DNA of 18,772 bases from positions 1 to 18,772 of the forward strand of contig JALNYF010000041.1 of the NCBI GenBank assembly GCA_023229985.1, in the 5' to 3' direction. Of this stretch, positions 6,163 to 12,879 are shown piece by piece. Within the stretch, counting starts at the first letter, position 1. Each line of letters starts with the position of its first letter. The position numbers were made by a program, and so were the translations under genes. The stretch comes from Bacteroidales bacterium (GTDB taxonomy: Bacteria; Bacteroidota; Bacteroidia; Bacteroidales; WCHB1-69). The notes beneath the pieces are model-generated. The model ran no database searches. It was not told the origin of the DNA and worked only from the letters and a program-made list of their open reading frames with translations.

Positions 6163-7785
6163 ATGAAAGATTTTTTTGATTTTTCCGGATTTACAACACA
6201 GCAGTATGCTTTCCTGATCAGCGGATTGGTCCTTTTTTTTGCATCTCTGGTTTTCTATTTTCGGAAAAGTGATAGATATGCAATTATTTTATTGGTTCTC
6301 AGTGGTTTGTCGTTATTCACCTTTGCCGCTTTGTTAGACCCTTACCTCAATTTGTGGGATGAACGTTTTCATGCATTAGTTGCCAAAAACAGCATGGATA
6401 ACTTTTTATTTCCGACATTATACAAAGAACTTCCGATACAAGAAGCAGACCCATTGATATGGGATTCTGCGCACGTTTGGCTGCACAAACAACCGCTTTT
6501 TATTTGGCAGATAATGCTGAGTTTCAAATTGTTCGGCGTCTCAGAATTTACATTAAGACTTCCATCCGTTTTGATGGCAACCGGAATGATTGTGATTGCC
6601 TACAGAATTGGGTCTTTATTGATTAACAAGAAATTAGGTTATTATACAGCTGTTTCGCTAACTTTTTCTTGGTTTCTGTTGAATTTGGTTTCCGGCAATG
6701 GCGAAGTGGGTCACAATAATGTATGTTTTGTTTTTTATGTCTCTGCATCTGTTTGGGCGTTCATGGAATATATACGCAGTGGCCGGAAGGTGCGCTGGCT
6801 TGCAGCGATGGCTGCGCTGGCTGCATGCGCCGTGCTAACCAAATGGCTGACAGGACTTCTCGTTTTCTTTGTCTGGGGCGTGTACCTCTTGGCTACCTAT
6901 CGTTTGAAGTTGAAAGAATGGAAAATCGGGCACGTGCTGTTGGCATTGGGCATCGTGGTGGCACTCGTCGCGCCATGGCAAATTTATACTTTTATCACTT
7001 TTCCGGAAGTTGCCCGCGTTGAGTATCAAAATAATTCCGCCCATCTCTTTCAAGCATTGGAAGGGCACCGTGGAGATGCATTCTTCTATTTTAAAACATT
7101 GCCTTATTTGTACTTTGGCGATAAAAATTATTGGGTGATCAGTGATGAAACCATCGAATTGAATGCGCTGCGTATCATTTCTATCATTCTTTTGTTGGCG
7201 GGATTGGCTTTATTGTCCTATCGGCTTAAAAAGAATAGCCATCGTATTGTGCTGATTTCCACGCTCTTATTCATTTATATCTTCTTTTCGTTAGCAGCAA
7301 CAAAGATGCCGGCTTATCCGTTTTGCATTGCCATCATTTGGTTTATGAGCTTGGGAATGCTTTTTTATACCGTAGAACAGCTTATTTTTAAGATAAAAAA
7401 ACGACCTTTTCAATTTATTTTATGGTTTATTTTTGTCGTTTTATTTGCATTTTATCAAATGAATTTTACCACATTGCAACGCCGTCACACTGACCAATAT
7501 CAATATCGGGCAACTATGAAACACAATACGGAAGTGTTTAAAAAGATAGCTCCTACCTTGCCACCGAAGACGATTATATTTAATACGCGAGGGACATACG
7601 ATTATTTTTATCCTGAAGCGATGTTTTACACCGGCGCGCTGAGTTATCGGTCAGTTCCTACGGAAAAACAGGTACAATTACTTAAAAATCAAGGATATAA
7701 AATTGCAGTTTTTACCTGTCACGAGGTGCCGGATTATTTGCAGAATGACAATGAAGTAATCAAGATAGCGGAGATTTTGTTATAA
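6163..7785 (+). CDS. GT39 (PMT/ArnT-like) membrane glycosyltransferase
   Basis: This is a 540-residue polytopic membrane protein with about eleven hydrophobic segments, of the GT-C fold family that includes protein O-mannosyltransferases and ArnT. Such enzymes use lipid-linked sugar donors at the outer face of the inner membrane. Key marks are the Asp66-Glu67 pair after the first two membrane segments (LWDERFHALVAKN), and the HKQPLFIWQ segment with the following FGVSEFTLRLPSVL stretch (108-137), both typical of the family. A soluble C-terminal domain (about 440-540) follows the last membrane helix. The acceptor is unknown: lipid A, lipoproteins and other cell-surface glycans are all possible. 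It closes the series that begins with lgt, 9 bp after the ABC-F gene, and its stop codon overlaps that of feoAB on the other strand. Confidence 0.87.
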   Translation: MKDFFDFSGFTTQQYAFLISGLVLFFASLVFYFRKSDRYAIILLVLSGLSLFTFAALLDPYLNLWDERFHALVAKNSMDNFLFPTLYKELPIQEADPLIWDSAHVWLHKQPLFIWQIMLSFKLFGVSEFTLRLPSVLMATGMIVIAYRIGSLLINKKLGYYTAVSLTFSWFLLNLVSGNGEVGHNNVCFVFYVSASVWAFMEYIRSGRKVRWLAAMAALAACAVLTKWLTGLLVFFVWGVYLLATYRLKLKEWKIGHVLLALGIVVALVAPWQIYTFITFPEVARVEYQNNSAHLFQALEGHRGDAFFYFKTLPYLYFGDKNYWVISDETIELNALRIISIILLLAGLALLSYRLKKNSHRIVLISTLLFIYIFFSLAATKMPAYPFCIAIIWFMSLGMLFYTVEQLIFKIKKRPFQFILWFIFVVLFAFYQMNFTTLQRRHTDQYQYRATMKHNTEVFKKIAPTLPPKTIIFNTRGTYDYFYPEAMFYTGALSYRSVPTEKQVQLLKNQGYKIAVFTCHEVPDYLQNDNEVIKIAEILL

Positions 7786-10266
7786 CCAAGAAATCATCAA
7801 ACTCCCAATTTGGAAGACCGCAAAACTTATTATCCATGCGATGGTAGTTGTAAACACCACCTTAAAAATCGCCCATTTGCGTGAGAATTCTCTGTGACAA
7901 GCTGCAATAGTGGCAATGCAAGGGGCATACAACAAAATAAAAATAAGGAATGAGGCAGCAACTAATGGAGTAAAAACGGGCGTTCCATCGCTGTAAGTCG
8001 CACTTTTCAATGCTTCTTGCAAAGCCTTGTCGTCGGTCTCTCCGGTGCCGGATTGGGGTGAGTAAAATAAAACACTCATGGAACTGACGATGGTCTCCTT
8101 GGCTGCTAATCCGGTAATTACGCAAACACTCATTCTCCAATCGAAACCAAGCGGACGTAAAACAGGTTCAATAAATTTACCTAACGAACCAATGAAGGAA
8201 CCTTCTTGTTGGGCAGCCGCCATTTCCAATTGCAAGCGGTCAATGTTGGCTTGTTTTGCGGATTCAGAAATTTGTGTATTCGCTTGACATTTAGCAATTT
8301 CAATTTCGTATTGTTCCGTTTTTGCATTCGTCGTCGGAAAATAATTCAATGCCCAAATTACGACTGACGCCACCAAGATGACGGTTCCTATTTTTTTAAG
8401 GTATTGCACACTCTTGTTCCACATGTGGAGCAAAGTATTTCGCGCCGTCGGCATTCGGTATGGGGGCAATTCCATCACAAATTGTTCGGATTCTTTTCTA
8501 AAAATGGTCTTTTTTAGAACAAGAGAGACACAGATAGCGATAATTACACCAAATAAATAAATGGACAGGAGTACAAGTCCCTGATATTTAGTAACAAAAG
8601 TAGAAACCAGAAGAAGATAAACGGGTAATTTTGCGGAGCAGGACATGAAAGGAATCAGGAGCATGGTCAAGATTCTATCTTTTTTATTTTCTAAAGTACG
8701 ACAAGCCATAATCGCGGGCACACTGCACCCGAAACCGGTCAAGAGGGGAATAAAAGAGCGCCCGTGCAAGCCGACCGAGTGCATGAGCTTGTCTAAGATG
8801 AAAGTAGCCCGTGCCATATAGCCCGTATCTTCCATAATGGAAATGAAGAAAAACAGAACAAGAATATTGGGTAAATATACGATTACGCCCCCTACTCCGG
8901 CGATTAAACCATTGACAATCAAATCATTAACAATTCCTGACGGAAGCCATTCATGTATTTGCGCTCCCAACCATGCAATTCCCATTTCTATCCATTCTTG
9001 GGGATACCTGCCGACAATAAAAGTAGATTGAAACATAATCCATAAAAAGAGAATTAAAATAGGAAATCCCAACCATTTGTTAGTAAGCAAATTATCAATC
9101 TTTTCACTTCGATTGCGTTTTACCTCCTTATTAGGTTTATACGTCTCGTATAGTGCCCCACGAATAAAACTAAATTTGGCGTTGGTAATGACAGATTCCG
9201 TGTCCTCGTTGTACTCATGGGTAATAATTTGCTTTTGTTTGTTCGTAACTTGCTCAATTTCTGCAAAATTAGGCAGTGTTTCAATAATTTTACCTGTCGT
9301 CTTATCCCCTTCAATTAATTTAATCGCCAAGTAGCGCAAATGGTACTGAACGGCAAGTGTGGCATTGTGTGCTAAAGTCGCCTTTATTTTTTCGATCGCA
9401 TTTTCAATAACTGCTCCGTAGTTAATATGAATGTGTTTGGACGTCACCTCTCTTTCTTCATAAACATCAATTAATTTCTTGATAACATCTTGAATGCCGG
9501 TCCCTTTATTGGCTGCCGTGGGGACAAAAGGGAAACCTAACATTTTACCAAGATATTGATAATCAAGCTTATGTCCTTTTGCTTCCAACTCGTCGTACAT
9601 ATTAAGGGCAGCGACCATTTGAACGTTCATATCAATCAGCTGGGTGGTCAGCAAAAGATTTCGTTCCAAATTGGAAGCATCAATAACGTTCAGGACAATA
9701 TCCGGCTTTTCATTCGTGAGATATTCTCGTACATAAAGTTCTTCGGGAGAGTATTCGGTAATGGAGTAAGTCCCGGGCAAATCGACGAAATGAATGGTAT
9801 AGTCGTTAAACTTAATGGTGGCGGTTTTGGCACTGACGGTTACTCCGCTATAGTTTCCGGTTCGTTCGGACGCGCCGGTGGCAAAATTAAAAAAGGAAGT
9901 TTTGCCAGAGTTCGGATTCCCGACCAAAGCCACCGATATGGTCTTCAATTTTTCATTAATGGTATTTCTTTTTTCCTCCGTCAAGGTGCTAAAAAAGCAG
10001 ACAGGGTTATCATCTGCTATACTATCAACTATCTCTACTTCAATCTGTTTGGCTTCGCTTCTTCTTAACGAGATATAGCTGTCCAGAATTTTGTACTCTA
10101 TCGGATCTTGTAGCGGAGCATTTCGGATAACGGTAACGTACTGTCCTTTAACGAAGCCCATTTCCAAAATTCGATGACGAAAACCGCCATAGCCGCTCAG
10201 TTTTGTAATTACGCACGTTTCCCCTGCAGGAACATCACTCAAAAACAGTTTTGCATTGCTTTCCAT
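7780..10266 (-). CDS. feoB: Ferrous iron transporter, FeoA-FeoB fusion
   Basis: This protein imports Fe2+ across the inner membrane. The 828-residue chain starts with a FeoA SH3-like domain (about 1-80). The FeoB G domain follows, with G1 GNPNSGKT (116-123), G2 Thr143 in GVTVS, G3 DLPG (162-165) and G4 NMYD (222-225). The membrane domain begins near 400 and carries the conserved gate segments GFGCSVPAI (511-519) and CSAKLPVY (543-550), and later GLAAKETIVSSM. A hydrophilic, probably helical loop rich in Gln and Glu sits between two late membrane segments. FeoAB fusions are common in Bacteroidota; no separate feoC is seen. A candidate -7 box lies just upstream, giving a leader of perhaps 15-20 nt. 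Iron-dependent control is expected for the family, but I see no clear Fur box. Confidence 0.95.
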   Translation of the reverse strand: MESNAKLFLSDVPAGETCVITKLSGYGGFRHRILEMGFVKGQYVTVIRNAPLQDPIEYKILDSYISLRRSEAKQIEVEIVDSIADDNPVCFFSTLTEEKRNTINEKLKTISVALVGNPNSGKTSFFNFATGASERTGNYSGVTVSAKTATIKFNDYTIHFVDLPGTYSITEYSPEELYVREYLTNEKPDIVLNVIDASNLERNLLLTTQLIDMNVQMVAALNMYDELEAKGHKLDYQYLGKMLGFPFVPTAANKGTGIQDVIKKLIDVYEEREVTSKHIHINYGAVIENAIEKIKATLAHNATLAVQYHLRYLAIKLIEGDKTTGKIIETLPNFAEIEQVTNKQKQIITHEYNEDTESVITNAKFSFIRGALYETYKPNKEVKRNRSEKIDNLLTNKWLGFPILILFLWIMFQSTFIVGRYPQEWIEMGIAWLGAQIHEWLPSGIVNDLIVNGLIAGVGGVIVYLPNILVLFFFISIMEDTGYMARATFILDKLMHSVGLHGRSFIPLLTGFGCSVPAIMACRTLENKKDRILTMLLIPFMSCSAKLPVYLLLVSTFVTKYQGLVLLSIYLFGVIIAICVSLVLKKTIFRKESEQFVMELPPYRMPTARNTLLHMWNKSVQYLKKIGTVILVASVVIWALNYFPTTNAKTEQYEIEIAKCQANTQISESAKQANIDRLQLEMAAAQQEGSFIGSLGKFIEPVLRPLGFDWRMSVCVITGLAAKETIVSSMSVLFYSPQSGTGETDDKALQEALKSATYSDGTPVFTPLVAASFLIFILLYAPCIATIAACHREFSRKWAIFKVVFTTTIAWIISFAVFQIGSLMISWL

Positions 10267-10286
10267 ACTTCTTCAATTTTAGCGTG

Positions 10287-10294
10287 CAAAAATA
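10287..10294 (-). promoter_or_regulatory. Candidate -7 box (TATTTTTG) for feoAB
   Basis: On the minus strand this reads TATTTTTG, matching TAnnTTTG, 20 bp upstream of the feoAB ATG. No convincing -33 TTG element is found at the usual spacing. The 34-bp palindrome begins about 46 bp further upstream. Confidence 0.55.
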
Positions 10295-10340
10295 GGCAGA
10301 ATCAATTGAAAAAAATCTAACCTTAAATGGGGATATTAAA

Positions 10341-10374
10341 ATAAATGCATCCTAATATATTAGGATGCATTTAT
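10341..10374 (-). terminator. Perfect 34-bp palindrome; probable terminator of the DUF4328-like gene
   Basis: The half-site ATAAATGCATCCTAATA (10341-10357) is followed directly by its exact reverse complement (10358-10374). On the minus strand it begins 20 bp after the stop codon of the DUF4328-like gene and runs into a T-rich stretch (TTATTTTAATA), so a hairpin of about 15 bp ending transcription is the simplest reading. The lack of a true loop and the position just upstream of the feoAB promoter leave room for an additional or alternative role as a protein-binding operator. Confidence 0.6.
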
Positions 10375-10394
10375 GATAGTATCAATTCGATAGA

Positions 10395-11381
10395 TTAATC
10401 TTGAAATTTGTCTTGATTATTGTATAGAATGGTAGCCATTTTGTTATATCTGATGATCAGGTAAGATTCATATAACAGATAAACAATCCACAAAATAATG
10501 GCAAGAACAATAATAAATGTATGGTTAAGCTTCAAATATAATCCGGTATCACCAAAAATGGTACCCATATTGAAAAAATCACCATTGGCAAAGAAAAGGA
10601 GGTAAAAATTCAAGCCTAACATCATTCCGCCGATTAAGAAGGGGAGAAGATTTTTGACGATAATTACCAAAGCCCACCAAACACCGACCGTTTCCATTTG
10701 TCCATCTTCTTTATCATCTGCAACGATAGCTTTTTGTTTTAATAAATAATTGGTTTCGCTCCACATTTCCGAGAAAACAGAGCAAGGTTTAATTAAGTTG
10801 TAAAATGGAACGAACCAGCCAACAATACCCCACCACGGAGAAGTGCTGTGCTTTTGCCAAGAAGCGATTGCACGCAAGTTTTTCATATTGGAATAGGACC
10901 AATAACCAAACATGAGGGTCTTAATAAAGAACAATACTATCAAAATAACAACCCACATATTATGGCTTTGACGAGCTTCATTGACGGGAGCTGATTTTTC
11001 GGTATATTCTTTAATAATTGGAGCTGCAACTTCATATATTTGATTGTATTCAACAGTAAGTACAGAATCTAATCTATTTTGATTTTTCTTTATCTCGTTT
11101 TGAAGTTGTTCGATTTTGTTTGCGGAACTGGTATCTTTCTTAAAAGCTTCAATTTCCTTCAGGTACTTTTGGTTAAGTCCCTCTATTTCACGCATATCCC
11201 CTTTTTTAGCTTGCAAGGAATCTTGGACATTGGCATATCCGGGTTTTATGTCTTGCAATTCTCCATTGACTCTGTCAAATTTGACCATGGACGTTATTAC
11301 AAATACAACGACAATGGCTAACAGAAGATTCAAACCCATCGTAATTTGCCCCCACAGAGCATGGTTTTTTATTTTTTTCAT
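10395..11381 (-). CDS. DUF4328-like multi-pass membrane protein with coiled-coil loop
   Basis: Function is unknown. The 328-residue protein has a first membrane helix at about 13-33. A long hydrophilic, coiled-coil-prone region follows (about 34-140, rich in Lys, Glu, Gln and Leu), then a second helix at 142-163. Next is the segment ASWQKHSTSPWWGIVGWFVPFYNLIKP (173-199), which resembles the core of DUF4328 membrane proteins (a Trp-rich stretch, then Gly-Trp-Phe-Val-Pro and Asn-Leu-x-x-Pro). Two or three further helices follow (about 235-265 and 287-309). The coiled-coil region between helices 1 and 2 is unusual compared with the DUF4328 proteins I recall. The gene has its own candidate promoter and a downstream palindrome, so it may be transcribed alone. 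The DUF assignment is from motif memory and is moderate in strength. Confidence 0.7.
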   Translation of the reverse strand: MKKIKNHALWGQITMGLNLLLAIVVVFVITSMVKFDRVNGELQDIKPGYANVQDSLQAKKGDMREIEGLNQKYLKEIEAFKKDTSSANKIEQLQNEIKKNQNRLDSVLTVEYNQIYEVAAPIIKEYTEKSAPVNEARQSHNMWVVILIVLFFIKTLMFGYWSYSNMKNLRAIASWQKHSTSPWWGIVGWFVPFYNLIKPCSVFSEMWSETNYLLKQKAIVADDKEDGQMETVGVWWALVIIVKNLLPFLIGGMMLGLNFYLLFFANGDFFNMGTIFGDTGLYLKLNHTFIIVLAIILWIVYLLYESYLIIRYNKMATILYNNQDKFQD

Positions 11382-11452
11382 ATTAAAATGTTTTTATATA
11401 ACACTGATTATTAGTTCTTTACAATAATATTTTTCTACTTCGATACAAAGTG

Positions 11453-11460
11453 CAAATTTA
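11453..11460 (-). promoter_or_regulatory. Candidate -7 box (TAAATTTG) for the DUF4328-like gene
   Basis: On the minus strand this reads TAAATTTG, a match to TAnnTTTG, about 71 bp upstream of the start codon at 11381. The intervening leader is AT-rich. No clear -33 element is seen. Confidence 0.5.
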
Positions 11461-11475
11461 CACTTTTTTTTGATT

Positions 11476-11533
11476 AATAACCATTCATCATATTTTTTTT
11501 TATTGTTATGGCATCAATTAATGAATCGTTATT
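11476..11533. repeat. Imperfect inverted repeat between holA and the DUF4328-like gene
   Basis: AATAACCATTCAT (11476-11488) and ATGAATCGTTATT (11521-11533) are inverted copies with one mismatch in 13, separated by 32 bp that include a T-rich run. The pair covers the short gap after the holA stop codon and ends about 15 bp upstream of the next candidate promoter. It is not a standard terminator, since no T tract follows the outer arm on the minus strand. No other terminator for holA is visible. Confidence 0.45.
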
Positions 11534-11540
11534 GAAAAAG

Positions 11541-12542
11541 CTAATGCATTATTTTATAAATCAATTCTTTATACAATTCTTCCTCGGTGGCTGTATTGTC
11601 AACTCCTTTACATCTGATATCAAATTCTCGTAAAACGGCAATCTTTTTAATGAGCGCACTTTGTGAATGATTCAGGGCAATTCTACCTTGACGTGCCAGC
11701 TGTTTCTCTGATTTTGCGTATCCGAAAATCCTTTTCATCTCGTCTAAATTTCTATTAGGAGCCAAATGATATGCCAACATGCCATGATAATAATTGAATA
11801 AGCTGCTGATAGTGACGATAATAGGATTATTCTTGACATTTTGACAGAAAGCAATCACAATTTTATAAGCGGTTTTAAAATCGTTATTGGAGAGTGCATC
11901 TTGTAGTTCAAAAATATTGTATTGTTTGCTGATTCCGATGTTGTTTTCAATAATTTCGGGTGTTATTTCGGAATATTCGGGCAAAAAAATTTGAAATTTT
12001 TTAAACTCGTTATCAATGCGTGACAAGTCATTGCCGATATGTTCGGCAATTAAGTCCGCGCAGGTCGGAGAAATTTTAAAATGGTACTCCTTTGCGCACT
12101 TTTCCACCCATGCTCCCAATTGATAGCCGGGGACTTTTGCCGATTCAAAATAAACCGTATTTTTTTCAAAAAACTTCACCTCGGAAGGTTTCAACTTCCC
12201 ATATTTATAGCAAATCACCAACAACGTTGTGGTGGGCGGATTACTTATGTAATTCTTTAAAACATCAAATTTGCTCCAATTTTGCGCCTCCTTAACGACC
12301 ACCACTTTCCTTTCGGAACCAAACGGAAACTCTTTTGCACTCGCAACGACCTCCTCAATGCTGCTGTCCTTCGCATAAAAAACAGCTTGATTAAAGTCCT
12401 TATCCGCTTCATCAATGATATTATCCTCAACAAATCTCGAAATTTTGTCAATATAGAGCGGCTCTTCTCCCGACAAAAAATAGACAGGCGCATATTCTTT
12501 GCGAGCTAATTTGGTCATAATGTCTTCGTAAGTCGTTTTCAT
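11541..12542 (-). CDS. holA: DNA polymerase III subunit delta
   Basis: HolA opens the sliding clamp as part of the clamp loader during chromosome replication. The 333-residue protein begins with the family's typical N-terminus, where APVYFLSGEEPLYIDKISRFVED (about 18-40) corresponds to the conserved segment in which the AAA+ fold has lost its ATP site. Later segments fit the family: ISPTCADLIAEHIGNDLSRIDNEFKK, then NIFELQDALSNNDFKTA, and the C-terminal helical collar domain with ALIKKIAVLREFDIRCKG. The start at 12542 gives a normal length. It is transcribed divergently from ftcD, with a candidate -7 box about 86 bp upstream, and no strong terminator follows, so some read-through into the DUF4328-like gene is possible. 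Confidence 0.93.
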   Translation of the reverse strand: MKTTYEDIMTKLARKEYAPVYFLSGEEPLYIDKISRFVEDNIIDEADKDFNQAVFYAKDSSIEEVVASAKEFPFGSERKVVVVKEAQNWSKFDVLKNYISNPPTTTLLVICYKYGKLKPSEVKFFEKNTVYFESAKVPGYQLGAWVEKCAKEYHFKISPTCADLIAEHIGNDLSRIDNEFKKFQIFLPEYSEITPEIIENNIGISKQYNIFELQDALSNNDFKTAYKIVIAFCQNVKNNPIIVTISSLFNYYHGMLAYHLAPNRNLDEMKRIFGYAKSEKQLARQGRIALNHSQSALIKKIAVLREFDIRCKGVDNTATEEELYKELIYKIMH

Positions 12543-12627
12543 ACAGTATTATATATAAAATCTTGTTAGTTTTTCATCTGAGTCAGACTGTTAATTTGCG
12601 CGGAATCGAATTTTCATTTATCGTCTG

Positions 12628-12635
12628 CAAAAATA
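12628..12635 (-). promoter_or_regulatory. Candidate -7 box (TATTTTTG) for holA
   Basis: On the minus strand this reads TATTTTTG, matching TAnnTTTG, about 86 bp upstream of the holA ATG. The same octamer is used in front of the tRNA and feoAB. No -33 element is evident. Confidence 0.5.
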
Positions 12636-12699
12636 TTGTTTTTTTTCAAAAAGTCAGGCAGAATTTTCTATAAAATTTAAAAACTTACAAATATTTCAT

Positions 12700-12721
12700 T
12701 GCACTCCATGATTGGACTGCA
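12700..12721. repeat. Imperfect inverted repeat between the divergent promoters
   Basis: TGCACTCCA and TGGACTGCA flank TGAT and are complementary except for one C-C position in the middle of the arms. The element lies about 65 bp upstream of the holA -7 box and 74 bp upstream of the ftcD -7 box. It could be an operator; there is no independent support. Confidence 0.35.
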
Positions 12722-12794
12722 TCTATTTTGAAATAATCAACCTCAAGAAATAAATTCCGCTATAAAACAAGTAAAACAATATAGAAAAAAAGTG

Positions 12795-12802
12795 TACCTT
12801 TG
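12795..12802 (+). promoter_or_regulatory. Candidate -7 box (TACCTTTG) for ftcD-gcvP
   Basis: TACCTTTG matches TAnnTTTG 77 bp upstream of the ftcD ATG, implying a leader of about 70 nt. A -33 TTG element is not evident. It would serve both ftcD and gcvP, which are only 35 bp apart. Confidence 0.55.
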
Positions 12803-12879
12803 CGCCTGAAAATCATCCGGATAGAATCGTTGTAAAGTAGAATATAATTAATTAATAATCAAGTATATAATTATCAAAA

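Larger units (their letters stand above)
12543..12879. other. Divergent intergenic region between holA and ftcD
   Basis: This 337-bp AT-rich stretch holds no convincing coding frame. It contains one candidate -7 box for each flanking gene (12628-12635 on the minus strand, 12795-12802 on the plus strand) and a short imperfect inverted repeat at 12700-12721 lying between them. I see no RNA gene or riboswitch fold in it by eye; in particular I could not recognise a glycine riboswitch upstream of the gcvP unit. Confidence 0.6.

Noticed and set aside
9556..10068. Long antisense frame (170 codons) opposite the feoAB G domain
   Set aside because: It lies opposite conserved GTPase motifs on the coding strand and resembles no known protein.
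12803..12879. Glycine riboswitch in the leader of ftcD-gcvP
   Set aside because: The leader is only about 70 nt, AT-rich, and shows none of the paired structure expected of a glycine aptamer.
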